This document shows positions 42,908-51,644 of a DNA stretch of 64,000 nucleotides, piece by piece. This DNA is from BP-133 sp040756995 (GTDB lineage: Bacteria > Actinomycetota > Acidimicrobiia > IMCC26256 > BP-133). Made by a program: the position numbers and the translations under genes. Positions within the stretch are counted from its first letter, which is position 1, and each line of letters starts with the position of its first letter. The DNA lies in NCBI GenBank assembly GCA_040756995.1, contig JBFLYK010000001.1, forward strand, positions 124,001-188,000. Reading direction: 5' to 3'. The notes under the pieces are model-generated. The model was not told where the DNA came from. It worked only from the letters and a program-made list of their open reading frames with translations, and did no database searches.

Positions 42908-43936
42908 ATGACGACCACCGGAACCACGACCACGGAATCACCGCACGCTGCCCTGCTGCAACTGGTCACCGGCGGGGCTGTGGCCAAGGCCGTGGGGATC
43001 GCCGCCGAACTGAACATCGCCGACGTGCTGGCCAAGGGCCCATGCTCAACCGAGCAACTAGCCGAGTCCTGCGGTGCCCAACCTCTCGCTCTTGAGCGCC
43101 TCCTGCGACTGCTGGCCACCGTCGGGGTCGTCCACAGCGAGGGACAGCGTCAATATACGCTCGGTCCGCTCGGCGAGTGCCTCCGGACTGACGCGCCCGT
43201 GTCGATGCGGTCGATGGCCCGGATGATCAACGGCCCGCTGCTGCGGGGGATCGCGCAGGCGGAGATCAGCGTCCGCACCGGCCGACCCTCCTTCGATGAG
43301 GTGTTCGGCGCCGAGTTCTTCGAGTATCTGGCGGCCAACGAGGAGGACGGGCTCGTCTTCTCCGAGGCGATGACGGACCTGGGCCGCGGGTTCAACATGG
43401 CCGTGCTCGACTCGTACGACTTCTCCGGCATCGGCACCCTCGTTGACGTTGGGGCCGGTCACGGCTGGCTCATCAGCGCCGTACTCCAGAAGTACCCGCT
43501 CATGCGCGGCGTTCTCTTCGATCAGCCCCAGGTCGCCGAGATCGCCCGCAAGAAGCTGGCCGAGGCCGATCTGCTCGAGCGCTGCGACATCGTCGGGGGC
43601 GACTTCTTCGTCGAGGTGCCCTCCGGCGGCGATGCCTACCTTCTGTCGTGGATCATCCACGACTGGGACGAGGAACGGGCCCTCAAGATCCTGCAGAACT
43701 GCAGGAGAGCCATGGACGACGGCGGGCGGCTGCTGCTCTGCGAATTCGTCATCCCCGAAGGTGACGAACCACACCTCGGCAAGGTGCTGGACTTCTGGAT
43801 CATGAGCTGCCTCCAGGGTCGCGAGCGCACCGAGGCGGAGTACCGGGAACTTCTCGGTCGGGCCGGCTTCGAACTCGACCGGGTGGTTCCGTCGGCGACA
43901 CCGATGTGCGTGATCGAGGCCCACCCCGTTGGATAA
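42908..43936 (+). CDS. SAM-dependent O-methyltransferase (acetylserotonin/hydroxyindole OMT type)
   Basis: A 342-residue methyltransferase. An N-terminal winged-helix dimerisation domain (AVAKAVGIAAELNIADVLAK) precedes the SAM-binding motif TLVDVGAGHGWLI. SWIIHDWDEERALKILQNCR, typical of small-molecule O-methyltransferases, contains the His/Asp region used as general base. It should methylate a hydroxyl on an aromatic or polyketide-like small molecule. The acceptor is unknown. The LLM oxidoreductase start overlaps its end by eight bases. Confidence 0.87.
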   Translation: MTTTGTTTTESPHAALLQLVTGGAVAKAVGIAAELNIADVLAKGPCSTEQLAESCGAQPLALERLLRLLATVGVVHSEGQRQYTLGPLGECLRTDAPVSMRSMARMINGPLLRGIAQAEISVRTGRPSFDEVFGAEFFEYLAANEEDGLVFSEAMTDLGRGFNMAVLDSYDFSGIGTLVDVGAGHGWLISAVLQKYPLMRGVLFDQPQVAEIARKKLAEADLLERCDIVGGDFFVEVPSGGDAYLLSWIIHDWDEERALKILQNCRRAMDDGGRLLLCEFVIPEGDEPHLGKVLDFWIMSCLQGRERTEAEYRELLGRAGFELDRVVPSATPMCVIEAHPVG

Positions 43937-44897
43937 GCGGTTCGGTCTGACGGTGCCGTTCGTCGGGGCACCGCTCGCCAGCCAGCGGGACCTGTTCGCG
44001 GACTTGGGCGATCTCGGCTACACCGACCTTTGGTCGAGCGAGGCCGACGCCTACGACGCCTTCACCGCTCTGGTTCTGGCGTCACAATGGGCGCCGGGTC
44101 TGAGGCTCGGTACGGCGATCGTACCGGTCTTCACCCGAGGCGCGGCGGTGATCGCGCAGTCCGCGGCGGCCTTGTCGGAGTTGTCGCAGGGACGATTCGT
44201 CCTTGGCCTCGGGTCCTCGTCGGACGTCATCGTGGAGCGCTGGAACAGCGTGCCGTTCGAGCACCCGTATCGGCGGGTCCGCGACACGGCCCGTTACGTT
44301 CGGGCCGCCCTCACCGGGGAAAAGGTCACCGCCGACCACGAGACGATTCGCGCCGGCGGCTTCCGACTCGGTATCGCCCCCTCGCACCCCGTGCCGATCA
44401 TGCTGGCCGCGCTCCGGCCGGGGATGCTGCGCCTCGCCGGTCAGGAATCTGACGGAGCGATCATCACCTGGCTCTCGCCCGACGACGTTCGCACGGTCGT
44501 GCCCTACGTCCACGCCGGGGGCCCCGACAAGGAAATCGTCGCCCGAATCTTCGTCCTACCGACCGGCGACGCCGACGCCGCCCGGGCGCTCGGTCGGCGC
44601 ATGATCGCCCAATATCTCACCATCCCCGTCTACGGCGCCTTCCACGACTGGCTCGGCCGCGGCGAGACGTTGGCGCCGATGTCGGCCGCGTGGAAGGCCG
44701 GTGATCGGAAGGCGGCGCTGGCCGCCATCCCCGATGCGATCGTCGACGAGCTCATCGTCCATGGCGCCCCCAGCCGCTGCCACGAACGGATCGACGCCTA
44801 CGTGGAAGCCGGGGTCACAACTCCCGTCCTCTACGTCATTCCGTTTGGTGACCCCGGGCAAGCGGTCCGCGACGTCGCCCCTGCCACCCGCCCTTGA
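43929..44897 (+). CDS. LLM-class (luciferase-like, probably F420-dependent) oxidoreductase
   Basis: A 322-residue TIM-barrel protein of the bacterial luciferase superfamily. LGTAIVPVFTRGAAVIAQSA, LSQGRFVLGLGSSSDVIVER and WLSPDDVRTVVPYVHAGG fit the F420-dependent LLM class common in actinobacteria. It starts at TTG 43929, overlapping the methyltransferase stop by eight bases, so translation is coupled. The substrate is unknown; family members reduce enones, oxidise alcohols or hydroxylate. Confidence 0.82.
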   Translation: MDKRFGLTVPFVGAPLASQRDLFADLGDLGYTDLWSSEADAYDAFTALVLASQWAPGLRLGTAIVPVFTRGAAVIAQSAAALSELSQGRFVLGLGSSSDVIVERWNSVPFEHPYRRVRDTARYVRAALTGEKVTADHETIRAGGFRLGIAPSHPVPIMLAALRPGMLRLAGQESDGAIITWLSPDDVRTVVPYVHAGGPDKEIVARIFVLPTGDADAARALGRRMIAQYLTIPVYGAFHDWLGRGETLAPMSAAWKAGDRKAALAAIPDAIVDELIVHGAPSRCHERIDAYVEAGVTTPVLYVIPFGDPGQAVRDVAPATRP

Positions 44898-44912
44898 CGA
44901 GCGGCGGCGCGG

Positions 44913-46127
44913 ATGGACTTCCAGGCGAGCGATCGGGCCAGGGCACTCGAAGAGACCCTGCTCGACTTCATGGATAGGCACGTGTATCCCGCCGAGGCCG
45001 TCTTCGCCGAACAGATCGCAGCGTCGGGGGATCCGCATTTCTTCCCGCCGGTGATGGAGGAGCTGAAGGCCGAAGCTCGCCGCCGGGGGCTGTGGAACCT
45101 CTTCCTGCCCCACAAGACGCAGTGGACCGAGGGCCTGGCCAATATCGACTACGCCCCGCTGGCCGAGATCACCGGGCGGAGTTTCATCGCTCCGCAGGCG
45201 CTCAATTGCAACGCTCCGGACACCGGCAACATGGAGCTGCTCTCCATGTTCGCCACCGAGGAGCAGGCGCAGCGGTGGCTCCACCCGTTGCTGGAGGGCG
45301 AGATCCGGTCTGCCTTCGTGATGACCGAGCCCGAGGTGGCCAGTTCCGATGCCACCAACATCTCGCTGTCGATCACCCGCGACGGCGACGAGTACGTCCT
45401 CAACGGGCGCAAGTGGTGGACGACCAACATCGCCGACCGCCGCTGCGCGATCGCCATCGTGCTCGGCCGCACCAACCCCGACGCCCCCCGCCACCAGCAG
45501 CACAGCATGGTCCTGGTGCCCACCGACACGCCCGGTTTCTCCGTGATCCGGACTCTCACCGTGTTCGGTTACGAGGACCAGGAGGGCCACGGGGAGCTCG
45601 TCTTCGACAACGTGCGGGTACCGGTGTCCAACCGGTTGGGGGAGGAGGGGGCGGGCTTCGCCATGGCCCAGGCCCGCCTCGGGCCCGGCCGCATCCACCA
45701 TTGCATGCGGGCCATCGGGGCGGCCGAGCGGGCGCTCGAGCTCATGTGCCGCCGGGTGCAGCACCGCGTCGCCTTCGGCAAGCCCCTGGCCGAGCAAGGC
45801 GTGATCCAGGAGTGGATCGCCGACTCCCGCATCGAGATCGAGCAGGTCCGCCTCCTCACCCTGAAGACCGCCTGGCTGATCGACACCGTCGGCGCCCGGG
45901 CCGCCCGCACCGAGATTGCGGCTATCAAGGTGGCCGTGCTGAGCGCCGCCCTGCGGGTCATCGACCGGGCCATCCAGGCTCACGGCGCCGGTGGTGTCTC
46001 CGGCGACTTCCCGCTGGCCCGGATGTACGCGGCCATCCGTGCCCTGCGATTCGCCGACGGCCCTGACGAGGTCCACCGGGTGACGGTCGCCCGGCGCGAG
46101 CTGGCCAAATTTCGCGTCGAGCCTTGA
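44913..46127 (+). CDS. ACAD10/11-like acyl-CoA dehydrogenase
   Basis: A 404-residue acyl-CoA dehydrogenase of the ACAD10/11 subgroup. Visible motifs are FVMTEPEVASSDATNISLSI, NGRKWWTTNIADRRC, LGPGRIHHCMRAIGAAERAL and HGAGGVSGDFPLARMYAAIR. The subgroup is linked to APH kinases, either fused (mammals) or adjacent (LvaC with LvaA in pseudomonads). There it is reported to expel phosphate from a 4-phosphoacyl-CoA. Here the kinase gene lies 2.1 kb away on the other strand. It follows the LLM gene by 15 bases. Confidence 0.85.
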   Translation: MDFQASDRARALEETLLDFMDRHVYPAEAVFAEQIAASGDPHFFPPVMEELKAEARRRGLWNLFLPHKTQWTEGLANIDYAPLAEITGRSFIAPQALNCNAPDTGNMELLSMFATEEQAQRWLHPLLEGEIRSAFVMTEPEVASSDATNISLSITRDGDEYVLNGRKWWTTNIADRRCAIAIVLGRTNPDAPRHQQHSMVLVPTDTPGFSVIRTLTVFGYEDQEGHGELVFDNVRVPVSNRLGEEGAGFAMAQARLGPGRIHHCMRAIGAAERALELMCRRVQHRVAFGKPLAEQGVIQEWIADSRIEIEQVRLLTLKTAWLIDTVGARAARTEIAAIKVAVLSAALRVIDRAIQAHGAGGVSGDFPLARMYAAIRALRFADGPDEVHRVTVARRELAKFRVEP

Positions 46128-46868
46128 CGTGCTGATCGTCTGGAACGGCGGCCATGGAGGTGTGGGGTCGGCTGGCCAGGCGACCACTCCCGGCGCGGCC
46201 TCCTCCCAAGGGGGGCGGAGCCCGTGCGTCATCGACACACCACACCGCGCTCCTTGAGCAGGCGGGCGAAGTCCCGACCAGTGCCTGGGGCGGATGCACG
46301 GCCCGGAAGACCTAGGCATGCCCGTCCTACGAAGGTGACAAGGGGGAACCGTGCCGGGTTTGACGGCGGCGGGACGATGCTTTTAGCGTTAATTCTATCG
46401 AGTAACCATAGATTAATCAGCCCACGGGCTCGGCCTGTGCCCGACGCCTTTGCATTCCCCCGCATCTCGCGGCACGTGGGTCTGTCCCCGGATTTCGCCA
46501 AGAAGGCCTTCGGCGTTGTCGTCTCGGAGAACGCCTTCCGAAAGACGGGAGGGCGTGGGGTCTCGAGGCCCCCTCCGGGCGCCTCGAGCTTGACGATCCC
46601 GAGATCGGCTCCCCGGGGACTGGCACCGACTGGCCGTACCGGCGGATGAAGGGGCGTCGCTTGTGGGGCATGGGGGAGCCTTCCCGTCGTTCAAGCAGGA
46701 TGCGAACGACTCGGGGGAGCTCGGCTGGCCGGGACATTGCAAGCGTCGTCGGAGGACGCGTCAGGCCAGACAACCTGTCACTCCCAGGGGAGAGGATGAC
46801 GCGGGGGGATGATTGCCGCATGTCTCCACTGCGATGAGGTGGAGACGCGTGATGAGGCACGGCCTTTG
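46128..46868. other. 741-base gap with no convincing gene; one AT-rich inverted repeat
   Basis: No open reading here resembles a known protein and codon use is unconvincing. An AT-rich inverted repeat, TTAATTCTAT (46389-46398) with ATAGATTAA (46408-46416), stands out from the GC-rich surroundings and could be an operator or a mobile-element end. A minus-strand piece ending RDFARLLKERGVVCR at 46229 might be the tail of a lost gene, but this is weak. The gap separates the catabolic island from the integrase. Confidence 0.4.
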
Positions 46869-48007
46869 TTACCGCGACAGTGGAATGACGTTGTCGGCTG
46901 CTGCCCGTATGGCGCGCTGGCTCATCCGATCCCTGAGTGCCTGCCGATCCTTCTCGAAGAGGTGCCCGTAGACCCGGTCGATCATCCGCGTGTCCCGGTG
47001 GCCCAGGATCTCGGCGAGCATCCACTGGTTGGCGCCCTCGGCGATGAGGAACGAGGCCGCGGTGTGTCGGAGGTCGTGAGGCGTCAGTGGACAGAGACCG
47101 GCGCGCGCGGCGGCCGGATCGAAATGCCGGCGCCGCCAGCCGTTGGGTCGCAGCACGCCACGGTCCCGACCCCGGAACAGAAGGTCCCTCGGCGCCCGCA
47201 CTTGGTTCTTCTCGACGTGGCGTGCCAGCTTTTGAACGACGGGATCGGCGATCGGGACGGTACGGAAGGCTCGTCCCGTCTTCGGGGCGCCGAATTCGAG
47301 GTGGCCGTTGACGTCGGTGAGATTCTCGTCCACTCGGATCGTCCCGCGGAGCCAGTCCACGTCGTCGAGGCGAAGTGCGACGAGTTCCCCGATCCGAAAG
47401 CCGCCGTACGCCGCGACGTAGATCACAACCTCGAAACTTGGGACGATGGCGGCGGCGAGCGCTTCCACTTCGCCCTCGGTTAGGAAGCGGACGGCCTTTC
47501 GTTTGCCGCGGGCGATCGGCGGGTTCTTCGGGCAGGGGAGTCGTGGGATGCGATCATCCTCGTAGGCGGCCCCTATCACCTTCCGGAAGACGTGATAGAT
47601 CTTCTCGACGGTCGCTGGCGTCAGGTTGCCGCCACGGACACGCGACTGGGATCTCCCAACTCCGCCACCCAGCGCTCGACCGAGCTCTTGGTGATCTTGC
47701 CCAGCGGGACAGATCCCCATCGGGAAAGAACGTAGACACGTAGCAGCATCTCGTCTCGGGCCAGCGTGGTCCGGGCGAGCCGTCTTCCGGCCGTCGCGAA
47801 GTAGTGGTCGGCCCACCACTCGGCGAACGAGACCTTCCCGCGGCTGTCGTCGACGTACACCCCTTGGGCGATTGCCGCCTGCTGGTTGGCCACGTGCTGC
47901 TTGGCCACGCGCTCGAGCCGGAAGCTCTCCGATCGGAGCCGCCCAGTAGAATCACGTCACCGGGCGTAGTACCGACCGTTCGGTCTCCTCTCCACGAACC
48001 CCTTCAT
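46869..48007 (-). pseudogene. Tyrosine recombinase/integrase with one nonsense codon and one frameshift
   Basis: A complete integrase can be traced in pieces. ATG 48007 begins MKGFVERRPNGRYYAR, then a TGA at 47957-47959 falls where Trp is expected before RDSTGRLRSESF. The same frame continues through the SAM-like N-terminal domain (VSFAEWWADHYFATAGRR) to WVAELG near 47660. There one missing G shifts the frame, and SQSRVRGGNLTPATVEKIYH continues. The catalytic domain has the R-H-R-Y set: FRIGELVALRL, LTPHDLRHTAASF, LGHRDTRMIDRVYGH. As written, no functional integrase is made, so the element is probably immobile. Confidence 0.85.
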
Positions 48008-48370
48008 CCGTTCCCAGCCGCTCCTCGATTAGCTGCTAAACCCTGCGTGAAAATTAGCAAATAGAAGTGACCCCTCCCTACAGGAGTGAGCAAAGGGTAA
48101 GCGAAAAGTGAGCGAAACGCCGGTTAACGTGGGTTACGGCGACGGTCGGCGGCCATGCCAAAACCTACTCTGACTGCGTATTTGTGGCCCGCGAGAGCCC
48201 TTGACGACCCGTCTTCTTGTTGCCCGCTTTTAAGCGATCCGAGATCCTTGTCACGGATGTGTCACGGATAGCATGAACACGAGTGGAGACCCAGTAGCAT
48301 GAGGTGACATAAACCCGCAGGTTAAGCGGTATGGATGAGACCCGAAGACCACTCATAAGGATGGTCGCTT
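48008..48370. other. Non-coding region between the integrase start and the tRNA fragment
   Basis: No gene is seen. The stretch at 48050-48125 is relatively AT-rich and has repeated GTGAGCRAA-like words (GTGAGCAAA, GTGAGCGAA), which may be recombinase or excisionase sites. TGTCACGGAT occurs twice in tandem around 48251-48270 (with one mismatch at its start). Position next to a tRNA piece and an integrase suggests the attachment-site region. Confidence 0.4.
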
Positions 48371-48417
48371 CTGACTACGGATCAGAAGGTTGGGGGTTCG
48401 AGTCCCTCCGAGCGCGC
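48371..48417 (+). tRNA. tRNA-Arg(ACG) 3' half only (probable attachment-site duplication)
   Basis: The anticodon arm (stem TCTGA/TCAGA closing loop CTACGGA, anticodon ACG at 48377-48379) and the T arm (GGGGG, loop TTCGAGT, CCCTC) are perfect. They are followed by the acceptor 3' strand CGAGCGC at 48409-48415. The matching 5' strand GCGCTCG and a normal D arm are absent upstream. This is therefore the 3' half of a tRNA-Arg gene, as left by integration into a tRNA 3' end. The complete gene should lie at the other end of the element, outside this window. It is not a functional tRNA. Confidence 0.75.
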
Positions 48418-48439
48418 AGCATCAGTGCAGATCAGAGGC

Positions 48440-48562
48440 CAAAAAGCCGAAGTCGGGGCTGAAGACCTTAGAGGCCGTGGCAAAAACGTGGCAAAATCGG
48501 GTACGGCTTGCAGGCGGAACCCTCTGACTTCGATGCTTCGGCTTTTTGCCACGTGGCAAACG
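48440..48562. repeat. Arm-site-like repeats beside the tRNA fragment
   Basis: GTGGCAAA occurs three times in direct orientation (48477-48484, 48488-48495, 48553-48560), the first two exactly 11 bases, one helical turn, apart. A perfect 13-bp inverted repeat, CAAAAAGCCGAAG (48440-48452) with CTTCGGCTTTTTG (48536-48548), brackets the first two. Such arrays next to attachment cores commonly bind the arm domain of tyrosine integrases. Confidence 0.5.
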
Positions 48563-48971
48563 TCGAGGCGACTGGTCCTGCCCCAGATCTGACGGGCCCG
48601 CCCTGCGCTAGAGAGCGACGAAGGATCGGGCAGGCTGGCGGCGACTTGGACCGGTCGTGGGCGAAGCCGCGCAGCCCGATCGAGGACACTTTGGCATGCA
48701 TCGGGCTACCGAGAACCGGCAGCTCAGGCTTGCTCGTGGCCGGGCTCGGTGGAGCGCCGACGAGTGCGCGTCGGCGCAGCAAGTCGCGTCGATGATCACG
48801 TCGCTGGCGTCGAAGGCCGTGAGGGACATGGCCGGCACTCAGCAGAAGGGGCCGCAGCTGGGTTCGCCGGAGATCGTCCGCGGTTTCTCGGCGCGCGCCG
48901 GCCGCATCGAGGCGTTATGGGTCATCCGTCCACCACGGTAAGCAGTTTTCGTCTTCCGGCGGCACCCCGCC
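48563..48971. other. No gene recognised
   Basis: Short open readings on both strands (for example plus strand from 48657) have no recognisable motifs and no good ribosome sites. The stretch may be the eroded 5' part of the ImmA-like gene that follows, which normally has an N-terminal helix-turn-helix domain; I could not find one. Confidence 0.35.
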
Positions 48972-49926
48972 GTGGTTGCTGTGCCTCCGCACCGGCGTGA
49001 CGTGCCCGTAACTCTGATGGTGAAATCCGTTGGTGGTGGCCGTGACGTCGACCCTCGGTTCTTCGTGGTGGAGGACGCCGAGTTCGACACGCCGGCCTAT
49101 TTCCGGAGCCTCCGTTCGCCCCGGCCGCCGAACTCAAACGGGCTCGACACATGGTCCAGTTGGTCCACCAGGTCGCAGGCCAGCTGGAGCAGACCGTGAA
49201 GCTTCCCGGCTGGATGTGCCCCGCTACCCGGTCGACCCCGGCGGCGACGAAACGGCGCCGGCCAAGGCCGCTCGGCGGATACGCCGAGCGTGGGAGTTGC
49301 CCCCCGGACCGGTTGACAACATGGTCCGACTGCTCGAGCGCCATGGCATCGTCGTTGCCCGCCTGGCGAGCGGCCACGAGAAAATCGACGCGTTCTCCGT
49401 GCCTTTCGAGGATCGGCCCGTCGTGATGATGTCTGCTGCGAAGGGCAAGAAGGATCGCAGCCGGTACGACGTGGCGCACGAGCTCGGCCACCTCGTGATG
49501 CACGAACCGGGTGAACGGGCCACGAAGCGGGCCGAGGATCAGGCCCAGCAGTTAGCCGCCGAGTTCCTGATGCCGGCGGAAGCCATCAGACGAGAGCTGC
49601 CAACGGAACCGAACTGGGACCAGCTCATCGCGTTGAAGCGACGGTGGCATGTCTCCATGGCCGCGTTGCTGTACCGTGCGCGGACGCTTCACGTGATGGA
49701 GCCCGACATTTACTTGCAGGCGATGAAGGCGCTCTCAGCGCGTGGGTGGCGCCGCCACGAACCCGCTGATCTCGGTACGCCAGAGTCGCCGCTCCTCCTG
49801 CGCAAGGCCATGGACGTCGCCGAACTGGACGAGGACGAACTCGCGGACCGCACCGCGATCCCGCGGCGCTTGCTCCGGCAGATCCTCGACCTTGCCGGTG
49901 ACAGCCGGCCGAGAGTCGTGATCTGA
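48972..49926 (+). pseudogene. ImmA/IrrE-like metallopeptidase with two frameshifts
   Basis: Three frames must be joined. EFDTPAYFRSLRSPRP continues after one missing base as AELKRARHMVQLVHQVAGQL and EQTVKLPG. After one missing G it goes on as LDVPRYPVDPGGDETAPAKA. The remaining part is intact and contains the zinc peptidase motif SRYDVAHELGHLVMH (HExxH) and the ImmA fold to the stop at 49926. ImmA-type proteases cleave phage or ICE repressors and are often fused to an XRE domain, which is not visible here. A truncated protein from about 49030 could still be made. Adjacent to integrase remnants, it is probably part of the old element. Confidence 0.7.
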
Positions 49927-49929
49927 CCG

Positions 49930-50083
49930 CGGGCCGCCTGCTACGACAACCCTTGAAGCGGCTGCCGGTCGTCGAGGACGGACGGCTGGTCGGCCTCGTT
50001 TCCCGCTCCGACCTTGTGGTGCTTCCGCCGCCGGACTCCGCCATCGCCGCCGAGCTTGATGCCAAGTTGGCCAGCGGCGCGGC
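49930..50083 (+). pseudogene. CBS-domain protein fragment
   Basis: The reading GRLLRQPLKRLPVVEDGRLV and GLVSRSDLV is the second half of a CBS domain (LKRLPVVxDGRLVGLVSRSDL). It has no start of its own and runs into the convergent hipA gene after about 30 more residues. It is the 3' end of a gene whose 5' part has been lost. CBS proteins are common in the dormancy-type set found further right. Confidence 0.65.
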
Positions 50084-51307
50084 TCAGTCGGGGCCCAGTT
50101 CCTTGCGTCGGGCCAGGATGGTGCGGCGTAGGTGGGCGGTGGCTTTCTCGGCGAGGCCGATCTCGTCGAGGCGCTCGACCCAGGCCGGGGCCACGTCGCA
50201 CATCCGGTCGAGGAGGGCGTGCACGGCCCGGGCCCGAACCCCGAAACGCTCGCCGAAGGCGACGAGCATGGCGCGCCGCAAGCCCAGGTCGCGGCCATCG
50301 ATCTTGAGCGCCAGGTGCGGGTCGCCGGTGTAGGGCAGGTCGGCGAGCAGGTCGTAGGCCGGGGCCAGTTCGACGAGACCGTCCGGCCGGCGCCGGAGGC
50401 TGATGTTCTTGGCGTGGAGGTCGCCGTTGGCGATGAGGTAGGAGAAGGCCACCAGCCGGATCAGATCACGGAGGGCCACCACGGGGGCGTCGGCGAGTTC
50501 TGTCACGGCCTGGGCGATGCGGCCCACCGTCAGCCGGTACTTGTCCGCCGGGTAGGCATCGCAGAACTGGCAGGCGTCCTCCTGGGCGAGCCGCAGGAGC
50601 CGCCCGTCCGGGGTCGCCAGACGGTCGAAGCGCCGGACGAGCAACCCGGGCCGGCCCTGGCGATCCTCCACGACCCGGACCTCGGCCACGGGGAGGCCGG
50701 CGTCGGCGGCGAAGGCCATGAAGAAGGCCTCGTTCTCGACCAGGCGCGGATAGCCCGACGGCGTCAGCTTGACGATGTGGCTCCCCGCCGCGCCGGTCAC
50801 CGGGAAGGAGATCATGGCCGCCGACACCTTCTCCTGGACACCCGGCAGGGCCGCCCGCTCCAGGCGTTCCCCGGCCACGGCCACGCTGGCGGCGAAGAGC
50901 TCGTCGAAGTCGGCGCTGCCCCAGTCGTCGACGACGGCCAGCGGGGTCGCGGCGGCCGGCTCGACACCGGAGGGGACGACCCGCACATCCCCGATGCAGT
51001 CCGCCCCGACGGCCACCAGCAGGCTGAGCATGTCGTCGGCCGAGGTCCTCACCCGCCGGGTCAGGGCGGCGAGGCGGACCCCCTCCGGGAGCAGACCGGC
51101 GAAGAACGGCGGCAGGCTGCCGGCGGCGCTGACCAGCGGCTGGGGAGACAGCGGCAGTCGGGAGGCCACCGGCGGCCCGCCGGCGTCCAGGTAGGAGTCG
51201 AGGTACCGGAAGCGGACCGATCCACCCGCCCGTTCCAGCACCGCGGCGCGGATGTCGCCCTTATAGACGTCAGCGACGTCGACCTCGCGGGGGTCGACGT
51301 CAGGCAT
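50084..51307 (-). CDS. hipA: HipA-type serine/threonine kinase toxin
   Basis: A 407-residue HipA-family protein. An N-terminal subdomain of the couple_hipA type (SLPPFFAGLLPEGVRL) is followed by the activation-loop segment PGVQEKVSAAM, the catalytic NGDLHAKNISLR and the metal-binding APAYDLLADLPY. HipA phosphorylates a translation factor (GltX in E. coli), halting growth and producing persisters. ATG 51307 overlaps the hipB stop by eight bases. The order antitoxin then toxin is standard, and the pair looks intact. Confidence 0.9.
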   Translation of the reverse strand: MPDVDPREVDVADVYKGDIRAAVLERAGGSVRFRYLDSYLDAGGPPVASRLPLSPQPLVSAAGSLPPFFAGLLPEGVRLAALTRRVRTSADDMLSLLVAVGADCIGDVRVVPSGVEPAAATPLAVVDDWGSADFDELFAASVAVAGERLERAALPGVQEKVSAAMISFPVTGAAGSHIVKLTPSGYPRLVENEAFFMAFAADAGLPVAEVRVVEDRQGRPGLLVRRFDRLATPDGRLLRLAQEDACQFCDAYPADKYRLTVGRIAQAVTELADAPVVALRDLIRLVAFSYLIANGDLHAKNISLRRRPDGLVELAPAYDLLADLPYTGDPHLALKIDGRDLGLRRAMLVAFGERFGVRARAVHALLDRMCDVAPAWVERLDEIGLAEKATAHLRRTILARRKELGPD

Positions 51308-51548
51308 CGGCCACCAGACCACCGCGTCCCGGCTCGACCCGGAGGCGAAGCCCGAGGGCCCCGAGCACGTCGAGCAGCACGCTGAGGCGGATCGTCTCCT
51401 TGCCGCCCTCGATGGCGTTGACCGTCCGCCGGGCGCAGCCGGCCAGCGCGGCGAGGTCCTCCTGCGTCAGGCCGAGCTGCCGGCGCCGGGCTCGGACCGC
51501 GGCGCCGAGTGAACGATCGTGCTCAACAGACCCTTCAAGCTGCGACAT
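51300..51548 (-). CDS. hipB: HipB-type XRE antitoxin and autorepressor
   Basis: An 82-residue XRE helix-turn-helix protein when started at ATG 51548; ATG 51587 would give 95 residues. The HTH is VRARRRQLGLTQEDLAALAG, then CARRTVNAIEGGKETIRLSV, followed by LLDVLGALGLRLRVEPG, the usual HipB layout. It should neutralise HipA and repress its own promoter. The in-frame upstream extension to 51776 is rejected as untranslated leader because it is Pro/Arg-rich and contains the operator-like sites. Confidence 0.85.
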   Translation of the reverse strand: MSQLEGSVEHDRSLGAAVRARRRQLGLTQEDLAALAGCARRTVNAIEGGKETIRLSVLLDVLGALGLRLRVEPGRGGLVADA

Positions 51549-51644
51549 GCCCGGCGTTTTCCCCTCGATGCGTACGATCGTGCTCATTGGCAAGCGTAGG
51601 CGGAACCGCCGTCGCCTGCGAACCAGTATTGCGCACGATCGTGC
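51513..51644. promoter_or_regulatory. Three operator-like ACGATCGT sites at 61-bp spacing in front of hipB
   Basis: ACGATCGT occurs at 51513-51520, 51574-51581 and 51635-51642; centres are exactly 61 bp apart. The outermost is the centre of a perfect 12-bp palindrome GCACGATCGTGC (51633-51644). On the minus strand the two inner sites share TGAGCACGATCGT. The innermost lies within hipB. Regular spacing suits cooperative HipB binding and DNA looping. Confidence 0.65.

Noticed and set aside
46224..46649. A 141-codon plus-strand reading in the gap before the integrase
   Set aside because: No ribosome site, composition like non-coding GC-rich DNA and no recognisable motif.
47957..47959. TGA read as Trp (recoded genetic code) in the integrase
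   Set aside because: Many intact genes in the window end at TGA, and the same integrase has an independent frameshift, so an ordinary nonsense mutation is simpler.
48320..48417. A complete tRNA-Arg gene
   Set aside because: The anticodon and T arms are perfect but no 5' acceptor strand complementary to CGAGCGC exists upstream and the apparent D stem is wrongly spaced. Only the 3' half is present.
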